Below the pieces are notes generated by a model. It was not told the DNA's origin. It ran no database searches and was given only the letters and a program-made list of their open reading frames with translations. From Fictibacillus marinisediminis (GTDB lineage Bacteria > Bacillota > Bacilli > Bacillales > Fictibacillaceae), in assembly GCF_023149135.1 (NCBI RefSeq), contig NZ_JAIWJX010000002.1, positions 3,100,001-3,164,000 on the forward strand: DNA of 64,000 bases. Reading direction: 5' to 3'. Shown here piece by piece: positions 35,099 through 43,575 of the stretch (positions within the stretch are counted from its first letter, which is position 1; each line of letters begins with the position of its first letter). A program made the translations under genes and the position numbers.

Positions 35099-35902
35099 TT
35101 GGATAATAAAATAAACTCGATGTCACGAATCTTTCTCGTGTTGATATTCCTTATCCTTTATGCACCGATCTTCTTTCTCGTGTTCTACTCGTTCAATAGC
35201 GGTGGAACGATGTACGGCTTCAAAGGCTTTACACTCGATTGGTACAAGGAGCTCTTTCAGGATTCACGCTTGCTGATCATCGTGCTGAATACGTTAGTGA
35301 TTGCCCTTCTTTCCTCTTTATTTGCAACCATTATCGGAATTTTCGGAGCACTGGGCATCCACAGCATGAAGAAACGGCAGACGAAAAACACGCTGCTGTC
35401 ACTGAACAACGTGCTGATCGTCAGTCCGGACGTTATTATTGGTGCCTCCTTCCTCATCCTGTTCACGATGGCAGGAGTGAAGCTTGGCATGTTTTCCGTC
35501 TTGCTCTCACATATCGCGTTCAGTATTCCGATCGTCGTTCTGATGGTCCTTCCCAAGCTGTCCGAGATGAGTCCGACGCTGATCGATGCAGCCAGAGATC
35601 TTGGAGCAAGCCGCTGGAATGTGTTGACCAAAGTTGTTCTGCCCTATATCACGCCTGGAATTTTTGCCGGCTTCTTTATGGCGCTTACGTACTCTCTGGA
35701 TGATTTTGCGGTTACGTTCTTTGTTACCGGAAACGGTTTTACTACGCTTTCTGTTGAGATTTACTCGTTGGCCCGCCGTGGAATTTCGTTGAATGTCAAC
35801 GCGCTGTCCACCCTCTTGTTCCTTTTTACACTCGTGCTTGTGGTTGTGTATTATTTCATATCTCAGCGCAACAAGCCGAACGGATGGGGGGTTAAAAAAT
35901 GA
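35099..35902 (+). CDS. potC: Polyamine ABC transporter permease PotC
   Basis: 267 residues, six helices, EAA loop SPTLIDAARDLGASRWNVLTKVVLP. The TTG start is chosen because GAGGTG stands 6 bases ahead; a GTG nine bases upstream (35090) overlaps that site. Starts one base after potB ends, and overlaps potD by 4 bases (ATGA). The C-terminal YSLDDFAVTFFVTGNG is conserved in PotC-type permeases. Confidence 0.93.
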   Translation: MDNKINSMSRIFLVLIFLILYAPIFFLVFYSFNSGGTMYGFKGFTLDWYKELFQDSRLLIIVLNTLVIALLSSLFATIIGIFGALGIHSMKKRQTKNTLLSLNNVLIVSPDVIIGASFLILFTMAGVKLGMFSVLLSHIAFSIPIVVLMVLPKLSEMSPTLIDAARDLGASRWNVLTKVVLPYITPGIFAGFFMALTYSLDDFAVTFFVTGNGFTTLSVEIYSLARRGISLNVNALSTLLFLFTLVLVVVYYFISQRNKPNGWGVKK

Positions 35903-36972
35903 GGAAGCTTGTCCATTTTTTCCTGGCGATCATTCTTGTTTCTGCGGTTCTCTTTTATACTGTTTCTGAGCTGAACAACTCAGAGGGATATTCAGGGCGG
36001 AATACCCTGACGATCTACAACTGGGGCGATTATATTGATCCCCAGCTGATCAAACGGTTTGAAAAAGAAAACGGCATTAAAGTCATCTATGAAACGTTTG
36101 ATTCGAATGAAGCGATGCTGACAAAGATTGAGCAAGGCGGGACTACGTATGATATCGCGATTCCGTCTGAATACATGATCGATAAAATGAGGAAGGAGCA
36201 TCTGCTCATTCCTCTCGACCATTCCAAGCTTCCTAATCTGCATTATATCGATAAGCGATTCATGGACCTCCCGTTTGATGAAGACAATAAATATTCTGTT
36301 CCTTATTTCTGGGGTACAGTCGGCATCGTCTATAATCCAAAAATGCTCGGCGGCAAGAAGATTACGAGCTGGAACGATTTATGGGATCCCGGCCTTCGAA
36401 ACAAGATTCTTCTGATCGACGGAGCCCGCGAAGTGATGGGCATGGGACTCAACAGCATCGGTTATTCCCTGAATGATACGAATCATGCCCACCTTCAGAA
36501 GGCAAAAAGAAAACTGGATACTCTGACACCGAATATCAAAGGCATCGTTGGAGATGAGAGCAGACTGCTGCTTGAAAATGAAGAAGCTTCAATCGGGCTT
36601 GTCTGGTCCGGGGTCGCTTCAGAAATCATGAGCGAAAACAAGAACTTAGAATATGCTGTTCCTAAGGAAGGCTCCAACTTGTGGTTCGACAATATGGTCA
36701 TCCCGAAAACAGCAAAAAATAAAAAAGCGGCACACAAGTTCATCAACTTTATGCTTGATCCAAAGATAGCAGCTAAAAATGCAGAATACGTCAACTATTC
36801 AACGCCAAACAAAAAAGCTCTATCTTACATGCCGAAAGAAACCGTGAACGATGAACGCTTTTACCCGTCGCCTCAGCTGACTGAAAAGCTTGAGGTATAC
36901 CAGAACCTTGGGAAAAAGAATCTGGCGTACTATAACGAGCTGTTCTTGGAATTTAAAATGCACCGCAAATAA
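35899..36972 (+). CDS. potD: Polyamine-binding protein PotD
   Basis: Extracytoplasmic substrate-binding protein, 357 residues. The mature part starts with TLTIYNWGDYIDPQLIKRFE, the PotD hallmark, and shows DIAIPSEYMIDKM, IPYFWGTVGIVYNP-type residues (PYFWGTVGIVYN) and NLWFDNMVIPK, which line the polyamine pocket in known structures. The N-terminal hydrophobic stretch (about 5-24) lacks a lipobox Cys, so the protein is probably tethered by an uncleaved signal anchor instead of a lipid. Last gene of the operon, ending at a strong terminator. Confidence 0.93.
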   Translation: MRKLVHFFLAIILVSAVLFYTVSELNNSEGYSGRNTLTIYNWGDYIDPQLIKRFEKENGIKVIYETFDSNEAMLTKIEQGGTTYDIAIPSEYMIDKMRKEHLLIPLDHSKLPNLHYIDKRFMDLPFDEDNKYSVPYFWGTVGIVYNPKMLGGKKITSWNDLWDPGLRNKILLIDGAREVMGMGLNSIGYSLNDTNHAHLQKAKRKLDTLTPNIKGIVGDESRLLLENEEASIGLVWSGVASEIMSENKNLEYAVPKEGSNLWFDNMVIPKTAKNKKAAHKFINFMLDPKIAAKNAEYVNYSTPNKKALSYMPKETVNDERFYPSPQLTEKLEVYQNLGKKNLAYYNELFLEFKMHRK

Positions 36973-36975
36973 AAT

Positions 36976-37012
36976 AAGAGGAAGAGCTATTGCTTACAGC
37001 TCTTCCTCTTTT
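36976..37012 (+). terminator. Terminator of the pot operon
   Basis: AAGAGGAAGAGCT/AGCTCTTCCTCTT perfect 13-bp stem with a 9-base loop and T-rich end. Confidence 0.9.
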
Positions 37013-37046
37013 CTTATGGCTATTTTCGTAAAGGTTGTGATTCATC

Positions 37047-37343
37047 CTATTGATTAAGTTTATGTACCTCACGAGCAATGGATTCCAGAATATAAACAAC
37101 AGGCACTTGTGTAGTAATATTAGCTTCTTCAAAAGATTCCTCAGTTACATAATACGGAATGTTTATATCAGAAATTTTCGCAATGGTAGATAGTTTATTG
37201 TTTGTAATACTGATTATTTTACTTCCTTCTTGTTTAAGAATGTTAAGATGAGTGACTGTAAAATTATTTTCTCCTGAGACCGGCTCCCCGGTGAACCTGT
37301 TAACACCCTTGTTCGATGATCCATTAAAAGCATCCCCGCTCTC
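37047..37343 (-). pseudogene. SIS-domain fragment of an RpiR/MurR-type regulator
   Basis: About 95 codons without a start. Near the front is SGENNFTVTHLNILKQEG, then SKIISITNNKLSTIAKISDI, the sugar-isomerase (SIS) fold with its ISITNN turn, and it ends ITTQVPVVYILESIAREVHKL. This is the C-terminal half of RpiR-family regulators that sense phosphosugars; the N-terminal helix-turn-helix half is gone. An in-frame stop lies just upstream. Probably a relic. A stretch GGCTATTTTCGTAAAGGTTGTG (split: GGCTATTTTCG at 37018, TAAAGGTTGTG following) resembles the flank of the repeat at 14.8 kb. Confidence 0.7.
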
Positions 37344-37366
37344 TTACTGATTTTTCCTTTTGAGTC

Positions 37367-38062
37367 TCACGTATCTCCTAAAGACATATTAACCGCTTCA
37401 GTTGCATGTATTAAAGCTGTATCAAATAATGGCACTTCTGAATCTTCTGGTTTTACGAGTAATCCGATCTCTGTACAGCCCAAAATAATCCCTTCTGCTC
37501 CAGAAGCAACCAATCGATTAATAACCTCTTTATAATAATCCTTTGATGATTGCTTAATCTCCCCTAAACATAACTCTTCATAAATAACTTGATTAATTCT
37601 TTCCCTATCCTCTTTGTCTGGCACAAAGACATGAATACCTTGAGACTCTATTCGTGATTTGTAGAAATCCTGTTCCATCGTATATTTAGTGCCAAGTAAT
37701 CCTACGTTTTTTATTTTTGATTTTTGAATTTGAAAAGCTGTGGCGTCAGCAATATGCAGTATGGGTATATGTATTTTTTTCTGTATATCATTGATTACTA
37801 TATGCATGGTGTTCGTACAGATCACAATGAAATCGGCGCCTGCTTTTTCTAAGGACCCAGCAACATTCCCCAGGATTTTTCCGGCACTTTCCCAGTCGCC
37901 TGCTGCCTGACAGCGTTCAATCTCTTCAAAATCTATGCTGTATAACAGGCACTCTGCTGAATGCAAACCACCTAATCTGTTTTTAACTTCTTCATTTATT
38001 TTCCGGTAATATTCTGCGGTGGATTCCCAGCTCATTCCACCAATTAAACCGATCGTTTTCAT
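37367..38062 (-). CDS. Aspartate/glutamate racemase family protein
   Basis: 231-residue cofactor-independent racemase fold. The front MKTIGLIGGMSWESTAEYYR is the signature of the aspartate racemase branch. The two catalytic cysteines sit in VICTNTMH (about residue 83) and ILGCTEIGLL (about 195). AGGGTG lies 5 bases before the ATG. Racemisation of aspartate or glutamate is likely, but close homologues such as YgeA have broader specificity. It is the last gene in a leftward run with the kinase-like gene. Confidence 0.88.
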   Translation of the reverse strand: MKTIGLIGGMSWESTAEYYRKINEEVKNRLGGLHSAECLLYSIDFEEIERCQAAGDWESAGKILGNVAGSLEKAGADFIVICTNTMHIVINDIQKKIHIPILHIADATAFQIQKSKIKNVGLLGTKYTMEQDFYKSRIESQGIHVFVPDKEDRERINQVIYEELCLGEIKQSSKDYYKEVINRLVASGAEGIILGCTEIGLLVKPEDSEVPLFDTALIHATEAVNMSLGDT

Positions 38063-38088
38063 AGAATCACCCTGTTTTCCTATTTACT

Positions 38089-38600
38089 TTAATTGAAATA
38101 TTTTTCAACATCCTGGTTGTTCTTTAATATAATCAGTTTGTGATCATATTGGTTTAGAAGTTTTAATATTTTGGGTTTACTTTCCTTTTCAAAATAGGAG
38201 TTCCATATAAACATGTTCCTGAAGATCTTTAACGTTGGTCTGTAATTTGCCTTTTCGATTTTTAATTTTTGATAAACGAACTTTTAATAATTCTAATAGT
38301 TCGTTTAGAATAATCAGTATCTAAGAAGATAATAACATCAGCATTTTGAAAACTTGGCTTCACCCAAGTATGATGAACTCCCTCTACAATCCATTGGTCA
38401 GAGGAAATGATATCATTCAGATACTTATCCCTCTCTACATCACTTCTTCTTATATCTTCAGGCTTGCTCCTTTTCCATACGACGTTGTCCAGTTCAATGT
38501 ACGGAACATTTAAACGAGAAGAAAGTGTCCTTGCTAACGTTGTTTTCCCGCTTCCTACTGAACCAATAATATGTATCTTACTTGGATTTTTAACCATCAT
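38089..38600 (-). pseudogene. Adenylate-kinase-like (topology-modulation family) gene, frameshifted
   Basis: P-loop kinase of about 170 residues in relatives. The first frame has Walker A IIGSVGSGKTTLA, IELDNVVWK and QWIVEGVHHTW, typical of the FlaR/topology-modulator group, then derails after TIRIIKSS. The next frame continues VYQKLKIEKANYRPTLK, FIWNSYFEKE and ends NNQDVEKYFN-stop, which is how these proteins normally end. An extra A in the AAAA before GTTCG would join them as IIKKFVYQ. Broken gene or sequencing indel. Confidence 0.75.
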
Positions 38601-38630
38601 TTTTTCCTTAATAACTAACCATCCCTATTA

Positions 38631-38783
38631 TTATTTTAAAAGCATTGCGGTTTTTCTTCCCTGTTTTGAATCCTTCTTTCGAGACAAGAATAAACACGGT
38701 TTTAGCCATCCAGATCCGGAAATAAAGAGAATAAAATTTATTCCCCCTAATGAACACCAAATTAACTTCGATATGAAATCCAT
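38631..38783 (-). CDS. Small membrane protein (50 aa), candidate gene
   Basis: Begins MDFISKLIWCSLGGINFIL; the hydrophobic stretch covers about residues 5-36, followed by a Lys/Arg-rich tail (SRKKDSKQGRKT). AAGAAGGA stands 4 bases before the ATG. It ends 30 bases before the kinase-like gene, so it may be the first gene of that short unit. No family recognised. Confidence 0.45.
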   Translation of the reverse strand: MDFISKLIWCSLGGINFILFISGSGWLKPCLFLSRKKDSKQGRKTAMLLK

Positions 38784-38956
38784 TTTTCCTTCTTTACCCA
38801 CCTAGTGATGGAAGTAACTTTACGAACCTTGAAATCGTCTAATGATAAAAAGAGGGCTGGACAGATGAAATTACAGATGATGGCTTTATCTTTCTTGCTT
38901 GGGCTATTCTCACATGGAGGTTGTCTTTTATGCCTTTACTTTGAAAGTCTTGCGAA

Positions 38957-38986
38957 AAAAACAAGCACCTCCGCTAAGAGGTGCTT
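38957..38986 (-). terminator. Terminator of the M14 peptidase gene
   Basis: AAGCACCTC/GAGGTGCTT perfect stem with a 6-base loop and seven T on the minus strand, 8 bases past the stop. Confidence 0.9.
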
Positions 38987-38993
38987 GCCTGTT

Positions 38994-41423
38994 CTATTTG
39001 CTGTAAACTGCATTGGAAAGCAGGCGGAAAAGATAATCGGTATGATCCCTGAAGCCTGCTTCGATTCCCATAAGCGTGACGTCCTTGGATTGGTCCTTGA
39101 TGATGACAGCCTGTCCCTGGGCGGCCTGGTGATTTTTCCAATGCCCTGCCATAAAGAATTCGCTGCTGTTTTTAAAAGAAGCTGCCGTTTCATAACCATC
39201 CGTATTGGTGTACCAAACTGGGCCGTATACAAATCCGTAATCACTCTCATTGTAGCCTTGAGTCAGGGCGCTATGATTATAATCGACTCGAACAATCCCA
39301 TTGCTGTCAGGGTTTCCTTTGTTGATGGTCACATTGGTCAGCCCAAGCGTTTTTGTGGCACTTGCTGCTCCAGAACCAATAGCGATATACTTCCCGCCTC
39401 CATTAACAAAATCAGTAATGTTCTTTTTCAAGGCTTGGAATTGTGCTTCGTTTTCCAATCCGAACTCCGCGTTTGCTTTGCTGTTTTTATAGGAAATGAG
39501 ATTGGATGTTCCGTTATAGAAAAATACATCAGTATTGCCAAGTCCTTGAACTGCGAGATCTCTTGGTGCGAGTTCTCTCACGTTAAAGCCCAGCCGTTCA
39601 AGGGCAAGCTTTGTTCCGGAGTGGGACTGAGTTTTGCCCATTCCTCCATCTTTTAAAATGGTGACATGCAGCTGTTTTACGTTTTGGGCTTGATTAGGAA
39701 TGGCAGCACTTTTGACGATCAGTCCAGACTTTCTGACGAATTGCATAAGATCATGGTTCACTCTGCTTTTAATGTAAAAAGAACCGTCTGTCCCGCGTTG
39801 GACTGCGTAGCCTCTGTTGATCAGCTTGTTCGCAAGTTCAACTGATTTTACCGATGTGTTCGGAATTTTGTATGGCCCTTTCCCGATGAGCTTGCCCTCA
39901 TCATGTGTCTTCCTTACCTCTTGCAAGGAGAAAATAATCTTGCTGTCAGCTGGCACCTGGATAGCCTCAAATCCCCATAGCTCAGGAAGGCTCCAGGCTG
40001 AGATGTCATACATGGCTGGAGTATCGTCCGTAATGTCTTCTCCATCCCAAAGCATCGTGTTGGCCAGTCCCGCTTTCGCCTGGCTCATGTTCACGATGTA
40101 CGTACCGGCAGGATAGGTCTTGCCATTAAAATTGAACGCTTTTTTTGATTTGCTTACTTCAATATCATTTTTCATGAGATGGCTGACTGCTTTTTCTGTT
40201 GCCGTAGCATCTTTAGGATCAGAAGGCAGGATATAGGCTTTCGGGAAGAATCCTTTTTTATGGAATGGATGATCAAAGTTGATGCCCCGCTTAAAGACTT
40301 CAATCTGGTCTTTCACCATGCTGGTTTTATGCTCGCTGGCGTAACTTAAAGCTCCCATCACTGCATCATAATGCCACTTCACACCATCCCAGTCGTTGGT
40401 CGGCGTCTCAAGCGTATATCCGTAGGATCCGTGATACATGGCATACATCGGTGTAAAGATCGGCGGATAATCATCCCAGCCTGCCGTGTCATCCCTCTGC
40501 GGTATGTAGGCACCCGTCATGTTCTGGTAATCTACTTTTGATGTAGAAGTATTCGTGTTCTTATAGTCTTTACGGTTGCTGACGATTTCAGACTCCATCG
40601 CTTTCGCCTGGTTCATCGCCCACTTGGAGAAAAGGTCATACTCATAGTTTGGATTATGAGGCGGCGTACACGGCTCGATCAGCCCCGGTTTATCCGGACC
40701 GCCATAATCCTTCACATAACCATGAAGGTCGAGAAACACCATCGGGTTCCACTCTTTAATCAGGGAGACCATCGCTTGAGTTTCCGGCTGGGATTGGGTA
40801 ATAAAGTCGCGGTTTAAATCAATGCCATTGCCGTTAAAACGAGTAGCGTCGATCCGCCCATCCGGGTTGGCCACTACATTAAAGATAAGGATCTGATTCT
40901 TGAGGATCTGCTTTGTGTCTTTGTCGTTGTTTTTCGCAAACCGTTCAATGAGCTGAAGTACGGCATCTGATCCAGCAAACTCGGTTCCGTGGATGGATCC
41001 GTTGATCATGACAGGCACCTTGACGTCCGGATGCTTGTCAATAAAGGCTTGAGCTTTTTCGGGATTCTTAAACATCTCTTTTCTCAGTTTCTTGTAAAAT
41101 CCTAATTGCCCTTTTGCTTTTTGGTCAGCGATCGTGACCACATACATATCCCGGCCGTTTGCTGATTTCCCGTACTTGGTGACCGTCATCCGATGGCTTT
41201 GCTTCTGAATCTTCAAAAGCTGCTGGCCGATCTTTGAGTATTTCGTAAAGCTATAGTTCTCGCTGTTGAATAGGCTTCCGTCTTTTTCAGTTTGAGTTTC
41301 AAAAGTATTGACATTGTGCCATTTAACTGGTGCTTTACCAGGTGATTCTGCCAATGCCGCATATGGTGCTCCCAGAATACTGAGTCCGATCAGCCCTGCT
41401 GCTGCCTGTTTCTTAATTCCCAT
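38994..41423 (-). CDS. Secreted M14 family zinc carboxypeptidase
   Basis: 809 residues with a Sec signal peptide (cut after AALA, about residue 24). The peptidase domain follows: the zinc motif SIHGTEFAG supplies His and Glu (about residue 145), NPDGRIDATRFNGNGIDLNRDF carries the substrate-binding Asn-Arg, LDLHGYVKD gives the third zinc ligand, and TLETPTND the catalytic Glu. The C-terminal 400 residues are extra and include a DJ-1/glutamine-amidotransferase-like region (KQLHVTILKDGG, GGKYIAIGSGAAS). The large size matches extracellular Bacillaceae M14 peptidases. No anchor is seen, so it is probably released, feeding on peptides. Confidence 0.9.
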   Translation of the reverse strand: MGIKKQAAAGLIGLSILGAPYAALAESPGKAPVKWHNVNTFETQTEKDGSLFNSENYSFTKYSKIGQQLLKIQKQSHRMTVTKYGKSANGRDMYVVTIADQKAKGQLGFYKKLRKEMFKNPEKAQAFIDKHPDVKVPVMINGSIHGTEFAGSDAVLQLIERFAKNNDKDTKQILKNQILIFNVVANPDGRIDATRFNGNGIDLNRDFITQSQPETQAMVSLIKEWNPMVFLDLHGYVKDYGGPDKPGLIEPCTPPHNPNYEYDLFSKWAMNQAKAMESEIVSNRKDYKNTNTSTSKVDYQNMTGAYIPQRDDTAGWDDYPPIFTPMYAMYHGSYGYTLETPTNDWDGVKWHYDAVMGALSYASEHKTSMVKDQIEVFKRGINFDHPFHKKGFFPKAYILPSDPKDATATEKAVSHLMKNDIEVSKSKKAFNFNGKTYPAGTYIVNMSQAKAGLANTMLWDGEDITDDTPAMYDISAWSLPELWGFEAIQVPADSKIIFSLQEVRKTHDEGKLIGKGPYKIPNTSVKSVELANKLINRGYAVQRGTDGSFYIKSRVNHDLMQFVRKSGLIVKSAAIPNQAQNVKQLHVTILKDGGMGKTQSHSGTKLALERLGFNVRELAPRDLAVQGLGNTDVFFYNGTSNLISYKNSKANAEFGLENEAQFQALKKNITDFVNGGGKYIAIGSGAASATKTLGLTNVTINKGNPDSNGIVRVDYNHSALTQGYNESDYGFVYGPVWYTNTDGYETAASFKNSSEFFMAGHWKNHQAAQGQAVIIKDQSKDVTLMGIEAGFRDHTDYLFRLLSNAVYSK

Positions 41424-41526
41424 CTTTTAATCTCCCCTTTTCCAAGAAATGAAAAATATCACTATATTCATAGTATCGTATATTTATTCGACAAAACATC
41501 TGTAGAAAGCCCTAATTTGCATAAAT

Positions 41527-41539
41527 GGTGCCTGGCACC
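41527..41539. repeat. GGTGCC(T)GGCACC palindrome
   Basis: A 13-base near-perfect palindrome in the gap between divergent genes. The same 13-mer in the other orientation occurs at 57635-57647 within pucD. I recall this short sequence as frequent in Bacillaceae genomes; its role is unknown. Confidence 0.4.
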
Positions 41540-41590
41540 GACAAAGAAGCCTATATTAATTTACTAAAACCTAAAAGGAGAGTTATTGAT

Positions 41591-42121
41591 ATGCCTAAAA
41601 AAATTCTGATGATCACATCTCTATTTTTTCTTCTTTTATTAACTGCGTGCAATGAGGAAACCCGTGCTGTTGAAAAGTTAAAAGAGGAAAATCCAAGGGA
41701 TATAAAAAAAGTAGCTGAGGCCTTTCCAAAAGATGTTCAAAAAGAATTGGAAGCTCCAACGAAATTTCCTTTCAAATCTAAAAATGCCGACTTAACTTTT
41801 GCAAGTGAGCCTGCGGGAGATCCGAAAGGGAAAATTATTATGACAGAATTTATATTTGGCAATGGAGTCGACTCCGTTTTGCATGCCACGACCTATCATA
41901 ATAAAAACACAAGTTTTGATTCAGACGGCAAGAAGCCTAAAACGGTTAAGTTAAAAGACGGAACGAAAGCAACCATAGTAAATAACAGCAAGACTTCAAA
42001 AGTAATCCGATGGAAAAAAGACGGCCTTTATCACTCCATCATGCTGATTAAATCACCTAAAAGCAAAAAAGAATATTCGATTAAAGACATCGTAAAAACC
42101 GCAGATTCCATGCATCACTGA
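41591..42121 (+). CDS. Small lipoprotein of unknown function
   Basis: 176 residues with a clear lipoprotein signal (LLLLTACN, lipid Cys at residue 20). The mature part is Lys-rich, with a helical front (ETRAVEKLKEENPRDIKKV) and beta strands containing GKIIMTEFIFGNG and VIRWKKDGLYHSIMLI. The 'predict activity from anion-like DUF4367' layout is similar but not certain. AAAGGAG lies before the ATG; upstream in-frame codons have no ribosome site. Monocistronic, ending in a terminator. Confidence 0.75.
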   Translation: MPKKILMITSLFFLLLLTACNEETRAVEKLKEENPRDIKKVAEAFPKDVQKELEAPTKFPFKSKNADLTFASEPAGDPKGKIIMTEFIFGNGVDSVLHATTYHNKNTSFDSDGKKPKTVKLKDGTKATIVNNSKTSKVIRWKKDGLYHSIMLIKSPKSKKEYSIKDIVKTADSMHH

Positions 42122-42134
42122 TCCATTCTTTCAG

Positions 42135-42160
42135 AGCACCGATTTTTTTTGGTGCTTTTT
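42135..42160 (+). terminator. Terminator after the lipoprotein gene
   Basis: AGCACC/GGTGCT 6-bp stem with a T-rich loop and TTTT tail. Confidence 0.65.
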
Positions 42161-42214
42161 CCATTTCTTGCTTTAAACTAAAAGTAAGAATGAATAAATC
42201 AAAAGGAGGCCGCT

Positions 42215-43522
42215 ATGGACCGTCTTACCGATCATTTAATCGTTATCTCGTTCGACTGTCTTTCGTCACTGGACTTCCCTATGCTTCAGGAGCTTCCCCA
42301 TTTTGCCGAACTCCTGCAGAATGGATCATATTGCAAGAATGTTGAATCAATCTATCCATCTGTCACCTACCCTTGCCATGCCACGATCGTTACCGGTAAT
42401 TTTCCCAACAGGCATGGCGTTGTGAATAATACCTATCTTCAGCCTGGCCGGCCCTCCCCTGACTGGCATTGGCACCGACGGCATATTAAAGGCACAACCC
42501 TGTATGATGAAGCGAAGAAAGCGGGCATGACGACGGGAGCCCTTTTATGGCCGGTAACCGCCAAGGCTGAAATGGATTACAACATGCCAGAGATTTTCGC
42601 CAACCGTCCTTGGCACCATCAGATACCTGTCTCTCTTTTTAATGGAAGCGTCAACTATCAGCTCGAGATGAACCGCCGTTTTGGCCATATCCGAAAAGGG
42701 CTTAGTCAGCCTTCGCTTGATGATTTTGTCCTGGAATCAACCGTCCATACCATTCAAACAAGAAAACCGCAGCTCTTGCTCGTTCATTTTACCGATCTGG
42801 ATACAAATCGACATTACCATGGCTTTTCTTCAGATGAAGCGATGGATGCACTCCGACGACACGACGCTCGGCTCGGCCGGATCGTAAAGGCTCTCAAGGA
42901 GAGCGGTATTTATGATCAATCGACCATTGTGGCACTCGGTGACCACAGTGCCCTCGATGAATCCATTGCCATCCAGCCTAATATCTACTTCAAGGAACAA
43001 GGACTAATTACCGTTAATAACAGAGGAAAAGTAACAAATTGGAAGGCATACTGCCATAGCTGCGACGGCTCGGCATATATATACATAAGAGACAACAATG
43101 ATCATGACACAAAACAGAAGGTTCAACAATGGCTGCAGGAATTATCACAAGATGAAAGCAGCGGAGTTGAACAGGTATTAACTGGAGAAGAAGCCGGAGC
43201 CAGAGGTGCGGATGCGCATTGTGATTTTATGCTGGAGGCACGAAGGGGTTATTATTTTAAAGAAGCGCTGAACGGCGGCTTCCTGCATCGCATTACAGCT
43301 GAGGATGTGAAGGCAAAGCGATACACCTGGGGTTCCCATGGCTACTCGCCTGAAAAGGAAAACTACTGTACGTTCTTTGCAGCAGCAGGCAAGGGAATTG
43401 TCCCTAATCAGGCCATTCCGTCCATGCGCCTCGTGGATGAAGGACCAACATTTGCCCGTCTTCTTGGTCTTCATTTAGGGAATACAGACGGAGCGGCTGT
43501 TGAAGGATTATTAACGCTATAG
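42215..43522 (+). CDS. Alkaline-phosphatase superfamily phosphodiesterase (nucleotide pyrophosphatase-like)
   Basis: 435-residue cytoplasmic enzyme without a signal peptide. Two-metal site residues are visible: Asp in IVISFDCLSS (about 14), nucleophile Thr in YPSVTYPCHATIVTG (about 50), Asp/His in TDLDTNRHYHG, Asp-His in ALGDHSALDE, and His in WGSHGYSPEKE. The catalytic 'S-V-T-Y-P' is characteristic of nucleotide pyrophosphatase/phosphodiesterases. The substrate is unknown. AAAGGAGG precedes the ATG. A UMF1-type transporter gene follows after 53 bases and may be cotranscribed. Confidence 0.87.
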   Translation: MDRLTDHLIVISFDCLSSLDFPMLQELPHFAELLQNGSYCKNVESIYPSVTYPCHATIVTGNFPNRHGVVNNTYLQPGRPSPDWHWHRRHIKGTTLYDEAKKAGMTTGALLWPVTAKAEMDYNMPEIFANRPWHHQIPVSLFNGSVNYQLEMNRRFGHIRKGLSQPSLDDFVLESTVHTIQTRKPQLLLVHFTDLDTNRHYHGFSSDEAMDALRRHDARLGRIVKALKESGIYDQSTIVALGDHSALDESIAIQPNIYFKEQGLITVNNRGKVTNWKAYCHSCDGSAYIYIRDNNDHDTKQKVQQWLQELSQDESSGVEQVLTGEEAGARGADAHCDFMLEARRGYYFKEALNGGFLHRITAEDVKAKRYTWGSHGYSPEKENYCTFFAAAGKGIVPNQAIPSMRLVDEGPTFARLLGLHLGNTDGAAVEGLLTL

Positions 43523-43575
43523 GGAGAAATAAGAAGCGGAAAGAATGAAAATGGAAATAAAAAGGGGATAAGTGG

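Noticed and set aside
38805..39656. Long open frame on the plus strand
   Set aside because: It runs antisense through the M14 peptidase terminator and C terminus and has no ribosome site; shadow of the real gene.
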